In this document: positions 12,096 to 23,100 of the stretch, piece after piece
Layout of the letters: every line of letters starts with the position of its first letter
Position numbering within the stretch: the stretch's first letter is position 1
DNA from: Lithospermum erythrorhizon
Lineage: Eukaryota > Streptophyta > Magnoliopsida > Boraginales > Boraginaceae
DNA: 64,000 nt
Assembly (NCBI GenBank): GCA_019722365.1
Contig: JADFUC010000212.1
Coordinates: 1 to 64,000 of the forward strand
Reading direction: 5' to 3'
The notes under the pieces: model-generated
The model's input: the letters and a program-made list of their open reading frames with translations, nothing else
Told to the model about the DNA's origin: nothing
Databases searched by the model: none
Made by a program: the position numbers and the translations under genes

Positions 12096-12895
12096 TTAGC
12101 GATTGATCCATTCCTGCAGGTAGACGGATTGAGTATATGCGCATTAGAGGGTGGTATATTTGTGGAGATATGGGAGATAGAAGGTGATGACTAGAGTTAT
12201 AGTCATTGTTACATACCCATGATTTCGTTATGGGTGATTGTGCCTTATTGAGACCTTCTATTATATCTTGACATGTTATGCCTGAGACCTTCTTTGAAAT
12301 CTTATTGTATGACTTTATTAGGTAGTCCTGGATATATATATATATATACGTAAGTTATTCATGTTGGGCTATTATAATATTGTCTGTCTTGTTCATTATG
12401 GTAGGATTCACCCATGCCCATTAAGTTTTCACTAAGCAGCGAGCACACCCACTTTTTGCTTTGGGTGGCATTTCATTTGTGTCGATTGACGGAGCGGCTA
12501 GTTGAGCCGGGGAGGCTATTGGAGTTTGATCCGAGTGCTAGGTGAAGCTCAGCGTGGTGAGATCCTCGCTGATCTCGATACGATGTGTTGTGTTGTTTTT
12601 ATTGTTGTACTTTATTTTCAAACTTTAGCCTTATCGGCAATTGTTTTGTATTCGGAATCTGATGCCTACCGGTTGTAGCCTTGCCCGACATTCTTGTTTA
12701 TTTGGGATATGTTGTATATATATCGTATTTAAGGTTGGTTGAAGTTAGATATCACGATGGATTGTAAATTTTAAAAGCGTTTATTGAGAATCTTGTAAAT
12801 CAAAATTTTTGGATGAAGCGAGTTGTGCTGGCGAGTCGTCCATCGATTTTGGTGACTCACGGTGTTCGGATTATAATGATTAGAGTCGTTAATTT

Positions 12896-12907
12896 TAGTA
12901 TCGGAGC
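12896..12907 (+). other. Primer-binding site of element B (initiator tRNA-Met type)
   Basis: TAGTATCGGAGC differs at two positions from TGGTATCAGAGC, the complement of the plant initiator tRNA-Met 3' end. It sits directly after the LTR. Confidence 0.7.
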
Positions 12908-13033
12908 TTAGGTTTGATTACTTGGGTTATACGTGGGGTTGTGTGTCAACTTGTTTTTTCTTTAGTCGTTGTGAGTGTGGTGTCTTTTTGTAAAAAGTCG
13001 AGGTCTTTTTGTTTTTTTCTGCGTGGTATTGAG

Positions 13034-14290
13034 GATGCCACCCGGAGTTCATGGAAGGGGTAGAGCGAGAGGTGAGGGGTGGGCGGAGGACACCGGTGAG
13101 CCCAGGGCTATAGGCGTAGTGAGTACGAGGCGTGGACCGAGGTCGGAGATGCATTCTTACGGCCGGGGTTGAGGAGGGTTGGGAAGTGATAGACCTTAGA
13201 GAGGAGAGTGTAGAATACTTTCGGGTGGCGAGAAGCGAGGGAGGTCGAATTCGAGGAAGTAAGTTGTTTGACCGGGTTCGAGATTCTCCGAAGTTTCGGG
13301 GGTTCGCCGGAGGGCTATTGAGTTCATCCGGGACATGAGGAATCATTATGAGCCGATGGGGATTGTGGTGAGATGAGAGTGAAGTTTGCTACTTATAAGC
13401 TTAAGAGTGCCATATTTGGTGGGAGAACTTGAGTCGTCTTTATTTGAGAGGGGAGATTAAATGTCTCTGGGAGCGATTTGTTGAGCTCTTCCGGAGAATT
13501 GTGTTTAGAAGACCCAGCGTAGCGGCCTTGGAGAGGCGATTTGAGGGTTGGTCGGTGGAGAAGTACGAGAGGCAGGTACAATGATATGTGCAGGCTACTT
13601 CACGATGTTTATCCGGTAGAGGCGAAGAGATCATAGGTTCGAGATGGGTTGGCCGGTAAGAATCACGTCACGGATCTCGGCTGATGGTTTTACTAGTTTC
13701 CATGTTGTGGGAATGGGCCACGAAGATGGAAATGGAGTTAAGCGAGCCGGAGGCGAGTGGATCGGAGAATCGACTGAGACTTTCGAGTTCGGTAGGCTAC
13801 TAGCTCACAGAGTTCGGTGGAGGGCCAGGACCAGCGAGTCGTCTGGGCGGAGACCGCCGGTGCACCGGCGGTTCGCGAGAGTTCTTCCACGGCTCATACG
13901 CGGTGGGCGCTGCGAGATCCGGCGGGTTGAAATAGTCTTAGGGTGTTCGGAGAAGTATCGGCATTACCGTTGTGGTCGAGATGGGACACGAGGCGGCGAA
14001 GGGATTCTTGAGAAGGGTGGTCCATGTTATCGATGCGAGCCCAGGATCCCAGTGAAGGATTGCCCCAGTCTTTTAGAGAGGTCTTGTGCCAGCGCTTCTT
14101 CGACTACCCGAGGCGGTTACTCAGGGGCTCGTTGTGGTCGGAGGTTAGCGGCCGTGGAGGCCGTGGATATGAAGAAGGCTGGAGGACCTCCCGGAGGAGA
14201 AGTGCCATGGGTAGAAGCTTCGGCGATTGAGGTCTTCGTGGGAGGCGCGGGATACCCCCAGAGTGGTAGCGGGTACATTATTCTTGTGTG
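13034..14290 (+). pseudogene. Element B gag remnant
   Basis: Begins MPPGVHGRGRARGEG, the glycine/arginine-rich opening of Tekay gag. A block near 13310-13365 (IEFIRDMRNHYEPMG) is followed by frameshifted sequence and a long open stretch 13644-14291 holding GPCYRCEPRIPVKDCP, a zinc knuckle that keeps both C-X2-C cysteines and the final C but has lost the glycine and histidine. Several frameshifts. Confidence 0.65.
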
Positions 14291-14399
14291 ATATTGAGGC
14301 TCAATTGTTTGATTAAGGGTTCTTTTGTTTCGAGTTTATTTACGCATTATCGTATGTTGTGTGCCTTTACTGTTCCTTGAGATTATGACACAGTAAAGT

Positions 14400-14670
14400 C
14401 GGGTTCAATGGTTAGACTTGTATTTAGGGCTTTCCTTTGATTGTATGTGGTCGGTTGTTGTGCAATAGATTTACTTCCATTTGAGCTTTACGATTTTGAT
14501 CTTATCTTGGGTATGGATTGGTTGGGAAAACTTATCATGCCGTAATTGATTGCCGGAAGGAGCTTACTTTTTGTGGAGTTGGGGGACACGAGATATCCGA
14601 TTTGTGGGAAGAAAAAGATTTTGCCTTCGAGTTTTGTATCGACACTTGAGGCTAGGAGGTTGGGATAATG
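14400..14670 (+). pseudogene. Element B protease remnant
   Basis: LPFELYDFDLILGMDWLGK near 14473-14530 is the classic end of the chromovirus aspartic protease region. FVSTLEARR follows near 14630. Stops interrupt both sides. Confidence 0.75.
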
Positions 14671-14699
14671 GCTCAGGTTCTGGGATATGGTTGATTTGA

Positions 14700-15460
14700 G
14701 CAGGGAGGCGGGCGGATTAGAGGATGTGCGAGTTGTTAGAGAGTTCGAGATGATATCTTTCACGAGGACTTACGGGGTTACCGCCCGGAGAGAGAGCGTC
14801 AATTTGCTAATGAGAAGCCAATTCCAGTTACGGCACCAATTTCTCTTCCGCCGTACCGGATGGCTCGAGCCAGCTTCTGAGGAATTGCGGACTTCGATTC
14901 TGAGGAGTTGTTGGAGAAAGGATTGATCGGACAAGGTGTATCTCGAGTAAGGGTGCATCAGTTTGTTTGTGAAAAAGAAGGATGGTTCGATGAGGTTGTG
15001 CATTGACTATAGGCAGTTGAATAAAGTGACCATTAAGAACCGATACCCGTTGCTTGAGTGTGATTTGTTTGATCGGTGAAAAGATGTCAATTCTCGAAAA
15101 GATTGATTTGCGATGCAGTTATCGTCGGTTTAGGGGATCAAAGGGAGGATATTTACATCGAACTTTCTAATCTCGTTATGAGACATTATGATTTTATAGT
15201 GATGCCATTTGGATTGTGAATGCACGGCGCTTTATGGATTTGATGAAGCTGAATTTCGGGAGTATTTGGATGGTTGTGGTGATATTCATTAATGATATTC
15301 GATATATTCACAAAGAGGGGAGGAGGAACATGAGGGGAGGCATTTGCAGTTGTGTTGAGGACCTTGAGGCAGAGCCACCGATTGTGCCAAGTTTTCTAAA
15401 TGTGGAGGATTACGGTTGGCGAAGGTCTGATTCTGGGTCGTGATTTACATTTGTTGATCA
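14700..15460 (+). pseudogene. Element B reverse transcriptase remnant
   Basis: VREFE near 14730, then [20 protein letters not shown] near 14955-15014 and [10 protein letters not shown] near 15025-15054, all RT motifs of Ty3/gypsy elements. Later pieces (ALYGFDEAEF, EEEHEG, CAKFSKCG) are out of frame. The catalytic YVDD/FIDD box is damaged. Confidence 0.8.
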
Positions 15461-15559
15461 GCCAGGGTGGGCTATGAACAATTGGGAGCGTCCAGAGTGT
15501 GACCGAGGTGAGGAGTTTCTTAGGGTTATTTGGTTATTCTGGGAAATTCATCAGGACTT

Positions 15560-16080
15560 CTCTTTGATCGCTGACATGCATTGACTAGGTTGACGAGAGA
15601 AAGGGGTTCCATTATTTGGGATGATCCCTTGAGGCTTGTTTCGGGATATTAAAGGGAAGTTAGTACGGCTCAGTGTTAGCGATACCGTTTGGTTACGAGG
15701 GGCTCGTGATTTATAGCGTCTTGCGCCGAGGGGATTGGGGTGTGTTCGTCTGCGGGGAATAGGAAGGTGCCTATCTTCCACGACAATTGAGGAATCACGG
15801 AGAACTATCCAACCCATGATCTTGAACTAGCGGCGATAATTACATGCGTTGAAAGTGGCAAGAACATTATACGTATGGGGTTAAATGCGATTTTTTGCGA
15901 TCATAGAGTTTGAAATATCTTCAGCGCGAGAGAGATTTGAATTTGAGGCATCGGAGGTGGATGGAGTTCATCGATGATTATGACTTGACTATTGAGTACC
16001 GCGAGGAAGGAAAATGTAGTAGGCGATGCTTGAGTAGAAAAGGGAAATCAAAAGGACGAAGAGAGATGAAACATTTGGGA
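15560..16080 (+). pseudogene. Element B RNase H remnant
   Basis: ENYPTHDLELAAI near 15798-15840 and [20 protein letters not shown] near 15919-15978, matching the RNase H end of Tekay pol. Frameshifts lie between them. Confidence 0.75.
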
Positions 16081-16344
16081 GTCGATTTTGATAATAGGTA
16101 GCGGCAGGGGAGATTTTGCCCATATGAGAGTTTGACCCGTGCTTGGATTCGAATCTTAGAATTACAATGATGAGATGAAGCTGCCGAGGTTATCGATGGG
16201 GCGTGAAATGGGGTCGAATCAGATTTCACATTGATGAGAGTGGAGCCTTGAGGATGAATGGCGGTGCGTGTACGTTTTGAGATGGTGAAGGGGAGATTCT
16301 TGATGAGGCTCATAATACTCCCTATAGCGTACACCCGGGTAGCA

Positions 16345-17580
16345 CAAAGATGTACCGTGATTTGAGGTTGACGTATTGGTGGCCAGGAATGAAGAGAGAG
16401 ATCGCAGAGTTTGTGGCAAAGTGTTTGGTTTGTCAGCAGGTGAAGGCCGAGCATAGGCATCCTGCGGGTTTGTTGCAGACTCTTCCTATTCCTGAGTGGA
16501 CATGGGAGAATATCACCATGGACTTCGTGTTTGGGCTTCCTAGGACGTTGAGGCGACATGATGGGATCTGGGTGATTGTGGATAGGCTATCGAAATTAAA
16601 CCGTTTCACCTTTATCGGATACATATAGATGGGCACGAGACTTCAGAAGATCTATGGATGGATTGTGAGGTTGCAGAGGTTTCCGTTGTTGATCATTTCC
16701 CGGACCCGTGGCTAGATTCACTTGAGGGTTTTTGGAGGGATTTCCGGAGGCTCACGGGGAGGCCCAAGTAGAGTTGAGTACATCTTTTCATCCCAGACGG
16801 ATAGGTATCCTAGAGAGGGACGATACGGACATTGGAGGATATGCTCCGGGCTTGTGTTCTGAACTTCTCCGGGAATTGGGACGATGAGTTGCCCAAGATA
16901 GAGTTCGCCTACAACAACAGCTTCCATGCTAGTATTGAGATGGCACCTTTTGAGGCATTGTATGGGCGGAGGTGTCGCACTCCAGTTTGTTGGAATGAGG
17001 TAGGAGAGAGGAAAGTTTACGGTTCTGAGTTGGTCGAGAGTTCAGTAGAGCGGATCAGGTTGATTCAGCAGCATCTGAGGACAGCTCAGGATAGGCAGAA
17101 GAAATATGCAGATCATCGCAGAGTAGACTTGTCATTTGAGGTCGGCGACCGTGTTCTGAGGTATCCCCATGGAAGGGGGGTGATGCGGTTTGGAGGAAGG
17201 GAGGTTGAGTCCCTCGTTATATTGGGACATTTGAGATCCTTGGGAGAGTTGGCTCCATTGGCTTATCGGTTGGCGTTACCTCCGAGTTTAGATAGGATTC
17301 ATAATGTGTTTCATGTATCTGTTTGAGGGAAGTATATCACGGCAGAGTCGCATATTCTTAGGCATTTCGCTCGATTGGAAAGCGAGGAGGACCTCACGTT
17401 CGAGGAAAGACCCGATTGGAAATTTTTACGAAGAAGATTTTGAGGAGTAAGGTAGTGGCCTTAGTGAAATCATGTGGAGGAATCGGCGTGTAGAGAGGGG
17501 AGGTAACTTGGGAGCGTGAGGATGAGATGAGGAACGCCGTTACTGCGGCTTTCGGTAGATGTAAGTTAGTATTGCTTTTT
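16345..17580 (+). pseudogene. Element B integrase with chromodomain-like end
   Basis: YRDLRLTYWWPGMKREIAEF followed by CLVCQQVKAEH is the H2C2 zinc-binding region (16350-16450). ITMDFVFGLPRTLRRHDGIW starts the catalytic core. MEDMLRACVLNFSGNW to RIHNVFHVSV (16832-17324) is the C-terminal half. ILRSKVVALVK and VTWEREDEMRNA near 17435-17545 mark the chromodomain-like tail. Stops and shifts at 16627, 17326 and elsewhere. Confidence 0.85.
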
Positions 17581-17686
17581 ATTTTGTATGGTATTTGATT
17601 TCGTGTTATTATATATATTGTGCTTCTTGGTTGTTTGGGGTTGTCAAATTCGAAGTCGAAATTTTATTAGAAGGAAAGAATTAGAT

Positions 17687-19203
17687 TGTAATAACCGTTC
17701 GGTTAATTCGATAATAATATTAATTAAGTAAAAATTTATTTGAACCTTAAATTACACTTATCTCGCGGTGTTACCTTATGTACTTACTTTTAAATTGTGT
17801 AAACATGTCATTGTGGTGTGATTATGTGAGAATATGGTATACATGTAATGGTGATGCGATTATGTGTGATTCATTTGTGTGTGAGGCATGATATGATTAT
17901 GTGATTATATTAGCGGCGTTGAAGATTGCTTGAGGTAATTAATAGCTTGAACTCCAACTATATTTACGATTTTTGTGGCCTTAATAGAGCACTTTTGTAT
18001 TTATGTCGCCTTAAGCACTTTTAGTTATCTGTGGCCTTGTCGGCGGTTGTGATTGATTTACGATTGTGGGATGTTTTAGCTGTGTGCTTTAATATTGTTT
18101 GGGAGTAGAGTAGTTGGTTGGAGTTATGCGTGACTTTGAGGCCTTGAGTATTAGGATATGACCCTATAGTTGGGATGATTAGGGGTTAGGTGACTCTCCT
18201 TCCTTGCAGGATATGTGGCTATTGGCACTTTATACTTAGTGTATATAAATACGGTGTGCATATACTTGGTGTATGTGCGGTATGCCTTATGCTTAGTGTA
18301 TAAGTGCGGTTTGCCTTACTTAGTGTATAAGTGCGGTTGGCCTTATACTCCGGTATAAGTGCGGTTTGGCCTTATACTTCGGTATAAGTGCGGTGTGATT
18401 ATCGATTGGTCCATTCCTGCAGGTAGACGGATTGAGCATATGCGCATTAGAGGTTGGTATAGTTGTGGGGATATGAGAGATAGATGGTTTGATGACTAGA
18501 GTTATAGTCGTTGTTGAGTTCTTCGATTCTTTCGGTGATTATGTCTTTCTTGGCTTTTTATTATATCTCCATATGCTTGATGTCACGAGCTTTCTTTTGG
18601 AATTATGTTGTATGGCCTTTATTGGGTAGTCACGGATATATATATACATATTTTATTCATATTTATATGTATTGTCGACATTACTGTATGGTTTAAGTTT
18701 CTCCGTGTGTTAAGTGTTCGGCCCAAAAGAACTGCGAACTGCCCTTCGTTTTCGTTGTGCGGGTTGAGGCGACGGTTGAGCCAGAGGGTATTTGGAGAGT
18801 TTGTTCAGTGGCTAGGTGAGCATCGGGTGGTGAGGATCCTTACAGTCTCATTTTGATGTGTTGTCGGCCAGATTTTGATTGTTGTATTTTATTTTGGCTT
18901 TAAGCGTAGGCAATTATTTTGTCTGAATACAATATTTATTATTATCCGTTGTAGCCTTCTTAGCATTCTTTGTCTTTTTAAGGATATGTTGTGTATATAT
19001 ATATATGGGTTGGTTGAAGTTAGATATCTTTTGATGGATTGTAAATTTTAAAAGCTATTTGATTGAGAAGGTTAATGGAAATCAAATTTTTGGATAAGCA
19101 GTGAAACTTTTAAGCCAATTAGATAAAATTGACCGCTAGTGATATGGTGTTAGGATTATAATAGGCTACCCTTCAGGCGGCCGGCGCAGGGCGGGATGGA
19201 TTA
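17687..19203 (+). repeat. 3' LTR of element B, internally deleted
   Basis: Begins TGTAATAACCGTTCGG after the purine tract AGAAGGAAAGAA (17670-17681). Near 17760 it jumps from the LTR start to the mid-LTR block (CGGTGTTACCTTATGTACTTAC), skipping about 1 kb present in the 5' LTR. The right end is near GGCGGGATGGATTATAA. Confidence 0.75.
18215..18395 (+). repeat. Palindromic minisatellite in the 3' LTR of B
   Basis: About five units of 30-34 bp with the stem CTTATAC/GTATAAG and loops TTAGT, TCCG and TTCG. Spacer is GTGCGGTTTGGC-like. Confidence 0.85.
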
Positions 19204-20045
19204 TAATTATTCTATCACTTCATTAGTTTTTTTTAGTTGATTACAATAGTTTTCAATCCGTTCTCCTTCATGGCAATGAAACTAAAACCTCAATGATTCC
19301 TAATTGCTCATTCAATTAATAGATCAATCAATGTTCTCGAAATAAAGTTAATTTGATTAAATTTATTCATGTGTCAATCAAGTTCGGAATAAAAGTTAAT
19401 TTGATTAAATTTATTTATGTCAATCAAGAAAATAGTGGAAAAGAAAAATCTTTTTGACACGGATAGAATATTTCTTAAGAGAATTGTGAAAATAAATAAT
19501 TTTTTTTGACATAAATGTATTTTTAAAGGAATTGTGAAACGGACAACTGCTCCGAAACGAATAAAAAACATAGTTACACTTAATACTAGCAGCCAACAAA
19601 TAATAAGAAACAAATTCCAAATAATTTCATAACTATCTAAACATATGAATTGAAATCGAATTATAATTTTATGTATTTCCATAATGTTACCAAACAAAGC
19701 AAAAACAAACTCACTAATTATGTGAAGTATAAATCAAATTGTTAGATTTGTGTGGAAACCACATTGCGAAGCTGTAACATGATAAAGATGGGTTTGACAC
19801 TCGAATTAGGTTATTTTATGATAAATTGCTTGAACATAATGTGTTGTTGATGTCTTGATGACACCATATATTCTAATATGGCCAGCTAAGTCTGTGATTT
19901 AAGAGGAACTAGAAAGATGGATTTCACTAAATGGAAAGATTCTCATGCATTAATACTGCGATACAATATGAAATAACAGTTCAGAATCAAGCGATCTGTA
20001 GAATCAAGCATTTACCGGAAAAAAGTTAACTACCAAAAGCTGAAG
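19204..20045. other. OSC 3' flank, no gene
   Basis: AT-rich DNA between the end of element B and the OSC poly(A) signal. Short related phrases recur, such as GACATAAATGTATTTTTAAAGG near 19508 and a similar one in intron 16 near 21166, and TTAATTTGATTAAATTTATT twice near 19350-19410. I see no coding potential beyond short chance frames. Confidence 0.5.
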
Positions 20046-20051
20046 TTTATT
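20046..20051 (-). terminator. Candidate poly(A) signal of the OSC gene
   Basis: AATAAA on the minus strand, about 67 nt past the TGA stop at 20118-20120. Position and motif fit a plant near-upstream element. No cleavage site can be seen from sequence. Confidence 0.4.
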
Positions 20052-20117
20052 GTAATTGCAAATAACTTCAGTATCTAGTTAGCTGCAGAAGATGGACTAA
20101 AGACAAAGTGTTGTCGT

Positions 20118-23100
20118 TCATAGTGCCTTAAGTACCCTACAACGATACTCGCCCAATGCCCAAATGGGGAATATACATCTATATGCAGCATATGTGATCA
20201 TGCAATTCCTGTTGAACACCCCAGTGATTTCCTGTACCACAATAGAAAAAGAAACATGTAATCATGTGAATGATAAGAGTACATGATAGCACAGAAGCTT
20301 AAAACATGCTGTAAACATTCTGAAACAACTATAACACGGAACATGTAAAAGAGCTTCGTCGAGACATTAAAATTCAAGTACGAGTCCTACTAGAGAATGG
20401 TAAAAACTGAGAAAATAAAAGAATAGAATGGATCAAAGTGTAAAGGATCTTTTCCAAGCACAGCTCCGGGTTGATTCTCCAGGGGCGGGAGAAAATTAAG
20501 GGAATAAAGTCTAGCACGAATGACATTTCTAAATGGAAGTACAAAATGCAATCACCAAGAGGACTTCGAGTCAAGCACAGAGTTATGTCTTCTGTTCTAC
20601 GAATGTCTACGACATGGGTATATTGCCTTAATATACTAACATAAAAAATATGAATTTTTATTTTATAAAGGATTTTAAGGTAAATTGGTCCCCACTATAA
20701 CCATTGGAGTGCACGTCACTCTAGGAGTGTGAAAATCATCTTCCATGTCTTTTTTCTGTAACGTTCAACCAGAGTACAAGCATAAGTAAAAGTCTGAAAA
20801 CAAAATACTCACACCTACAGAATTTCATTTGTAGGTTTGACATTTTCTAAATCTCAAAATATTTACCAAGTAATAAAAGTGTCTAGCTTACTTGCTGAGG
20901 AAAGTCACCGTCCTCGCATTGAAAATTTATCAGGACTTTAGCTGCATGATGCAGTGGTGTTGGATCTCTCTCAGCCTGCAGAAAAACAGGACACAATAGT
21001 GAATACTGGTCTACAAAATAAACATGTCTTTTTAAGTTTATTGATATGGAAAATAATTCATTGAAAAAAATCTATATCAGAGCAATCCGAGAATTATTTA
21101 GAATAATAAATTGAGACCACAAACTTTCAAAAAAATCTATATCAGAGCAATCCGAGATTTTTTTCGACATAAATGTATTTTCAAAACAATCAACAAAATT
21201 GAGACCACAAACTTTTTACCTCGTTTCTATATGGTACAATTGCGTAAACAAGTTTGTTGCAGTTTCACAAACTCATGGACGCAAAAGGATAACAACAAGG
21301 GAATCACAAACTCATGGATGCAAAAGGATAACTGATAACCACGAGGGAAACATAAATCGTAAGTTTCTTTAACGAGAATATGTAAGTGTATGGTACAATT
21401 GCCTAGACATTTTCAGTATCATATACTGAAGCATAGAGCATATCAATAAAGAGCTGCTGCAACAGCCATAAAAACAGAATCCAGAAACCTCTTTGGTTTC
21501 ATAAATAAATGAACGGAGAGGAAAAAGTAGAAGCTACAAGTTCATAACTGGTTACGGATATTTAGCACTTAAGTAGCTGAGGAGAATCATGAAAAGAATT
21601 TGGTGGATAGTCTAAATGCAATGGAACACATATGCTCATTCTCTTACTAAGTAGCAGTATGCGACGACTTATGTTATTCCTTGTAAGATAAAAGGAAGAC
21701 ATTGTAGTTCAGTTCAATACTCCAATGAATCACACAGATACTAGCAATTTGCAGATATCAGTTATTGATAATAATAAAAAAAAGTAACCAGGTGGAGTGA
21801 ATAGAAATGTAGCATCCCGGCTTCCATTAGAGCCACAGTTCAATGGGTAAATAAATGCTCAGTTTCTTACTAAATACTCCGTATCATTATACGACTTATG
21901 TGATCCTCATTAAAAACCAAAAGTCATTTAAGCTCAGTTCAATTATGAACACCAATTGTTATTGAGATATGCAGTCTTGCAGATCACATAAGTTATCCAG
22001 AAATAATTAAAACAGGTGAAACCTACCTGCCCAGCTTCAATGAGAGCCAGCATTGCCCACCCAGTATGCACCGCATGTGACCTACCACCTTCAAGGTTTG
22101 TGTATACCTATGACAAAAGAATAGTGGTAGAATATGTTATAAAAAAAGGCTAATGATATATGAATTTTCTGAATATAAAATAAATGAATAAATATATTAA
22201 AGAAATAACATGAGAATCAAACTCCAAAAAAAGGTCTCACTCACAACTGAATTATGTGTAACTGGATTGCTTAGTTTGATCTATCACAATAAAAATGGGG
22301 ACAGTATCTCTAGAAAATAGTCGAGCCACAACATAATAACAAAACAAAAAAAAACTCAGGTTTATTTATATTACATTATTTATATTACAATATGAAATTA
22401 AATTATGAACTCAAACTTCAAAACGATCGAAAGACTTTCCAGGGGTGCACCTTCTGCATCAGCTAAACATAAGTTATCTTAGGATTGCTCTATGCCAATT
22501 AGAGTTGTGCATGAGCTAGGCTATAGTGAGTGGCTTGTTCGATTATGCTCGGTTGAGCCGGAGGCTCGAGTTCCACTCGGTCCGTAGTGAGCCAAGCTGT
22601 GCGCAAGTATTTAAGCTTGATAGCTCGGCGAGCCCGCCAGTGAGCCGGCTCGTTAGCTCGATCTTTATATTATTAAATATATATACTAATAAAAATGAAT
22701 TCTAAGTGAAAGAAAATACAACATAGAAAAAACTCTCTGGCTTCTCTCTAAGATTCTCTAGGTTTGAGCAAACTTGCTCACAGCCCTTTCTCCGTACAAT
22801 GGAGGGGAAAAATGGGTCTCGCCCAGCAGGTGTTGCCGCATCTGGCTTTCAACAAGACAAGAGGGAGACAGGGGAGGGGTCGACGTACGATGCTGTAGCA
22901 CAGAAAGCCACGCCTTACAAGCGTATGAACCTCGCGTTTGTGGCTGCTAAAGGGGAAGTGGGGAAATTGGTTGTGGAGATGCCAACCTCAGTGGTGATGG
23001 CTGGGGCTGTTAAGTGGAAACATACCCTAATCGCTTATGTTTTGGGGTATAACCCTAGTTACTCTGAGATAGAGGGTTCGTGCGTAGTAGGTGGTCCGAG

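Larger units (their letters stand above)
7856..12890 (+). repeat. 5' LTR of element B, split by a solo LTR
   Basis: Starts TGGAATAACCCG and ends at GAGTCGTTA just before the primer site. Two parts, 7856-8804 and 11220-12890, together make about 2.6 kb, matching the LTR length of element C. The segment between is a later LTR insertion. Confidence 0.75.
7856..19203 (+). mobile_element. Chromovirus B (Ty3/gypsy, Tekay/Del-like) with nested solo LTR
   Basis: Plus-strand order: 5' LTR (7856-12890, interrupted by a nested LTR), primer site (12896), gag (13034), protease, RT, RNase H, integrase with chromodomain-like end (to about 17575), purine tract, 3' LTR (17687 to about 19203). This is the complete Tekay order, but every reading frame is broken. 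No target duplication was found. Confidence 0.85.

Noticed and set aside
12927..13346. 139-codon minus-strand frame
   Set aside because: Opposite-strand shadow of the element B gag start on the plus strand.
13644..14291. 215-codon plus-strand frame as an independent gene
   Set aside because: It lies in order between gag and protease of element B and holds a degenerate zinc knuckle, so it is part of gag.
15978..16559. 193-codon minus-strand frame
   Set aside because: Shadow of the plus-strand RNase H and integrase of element B, which carry the family motifs.
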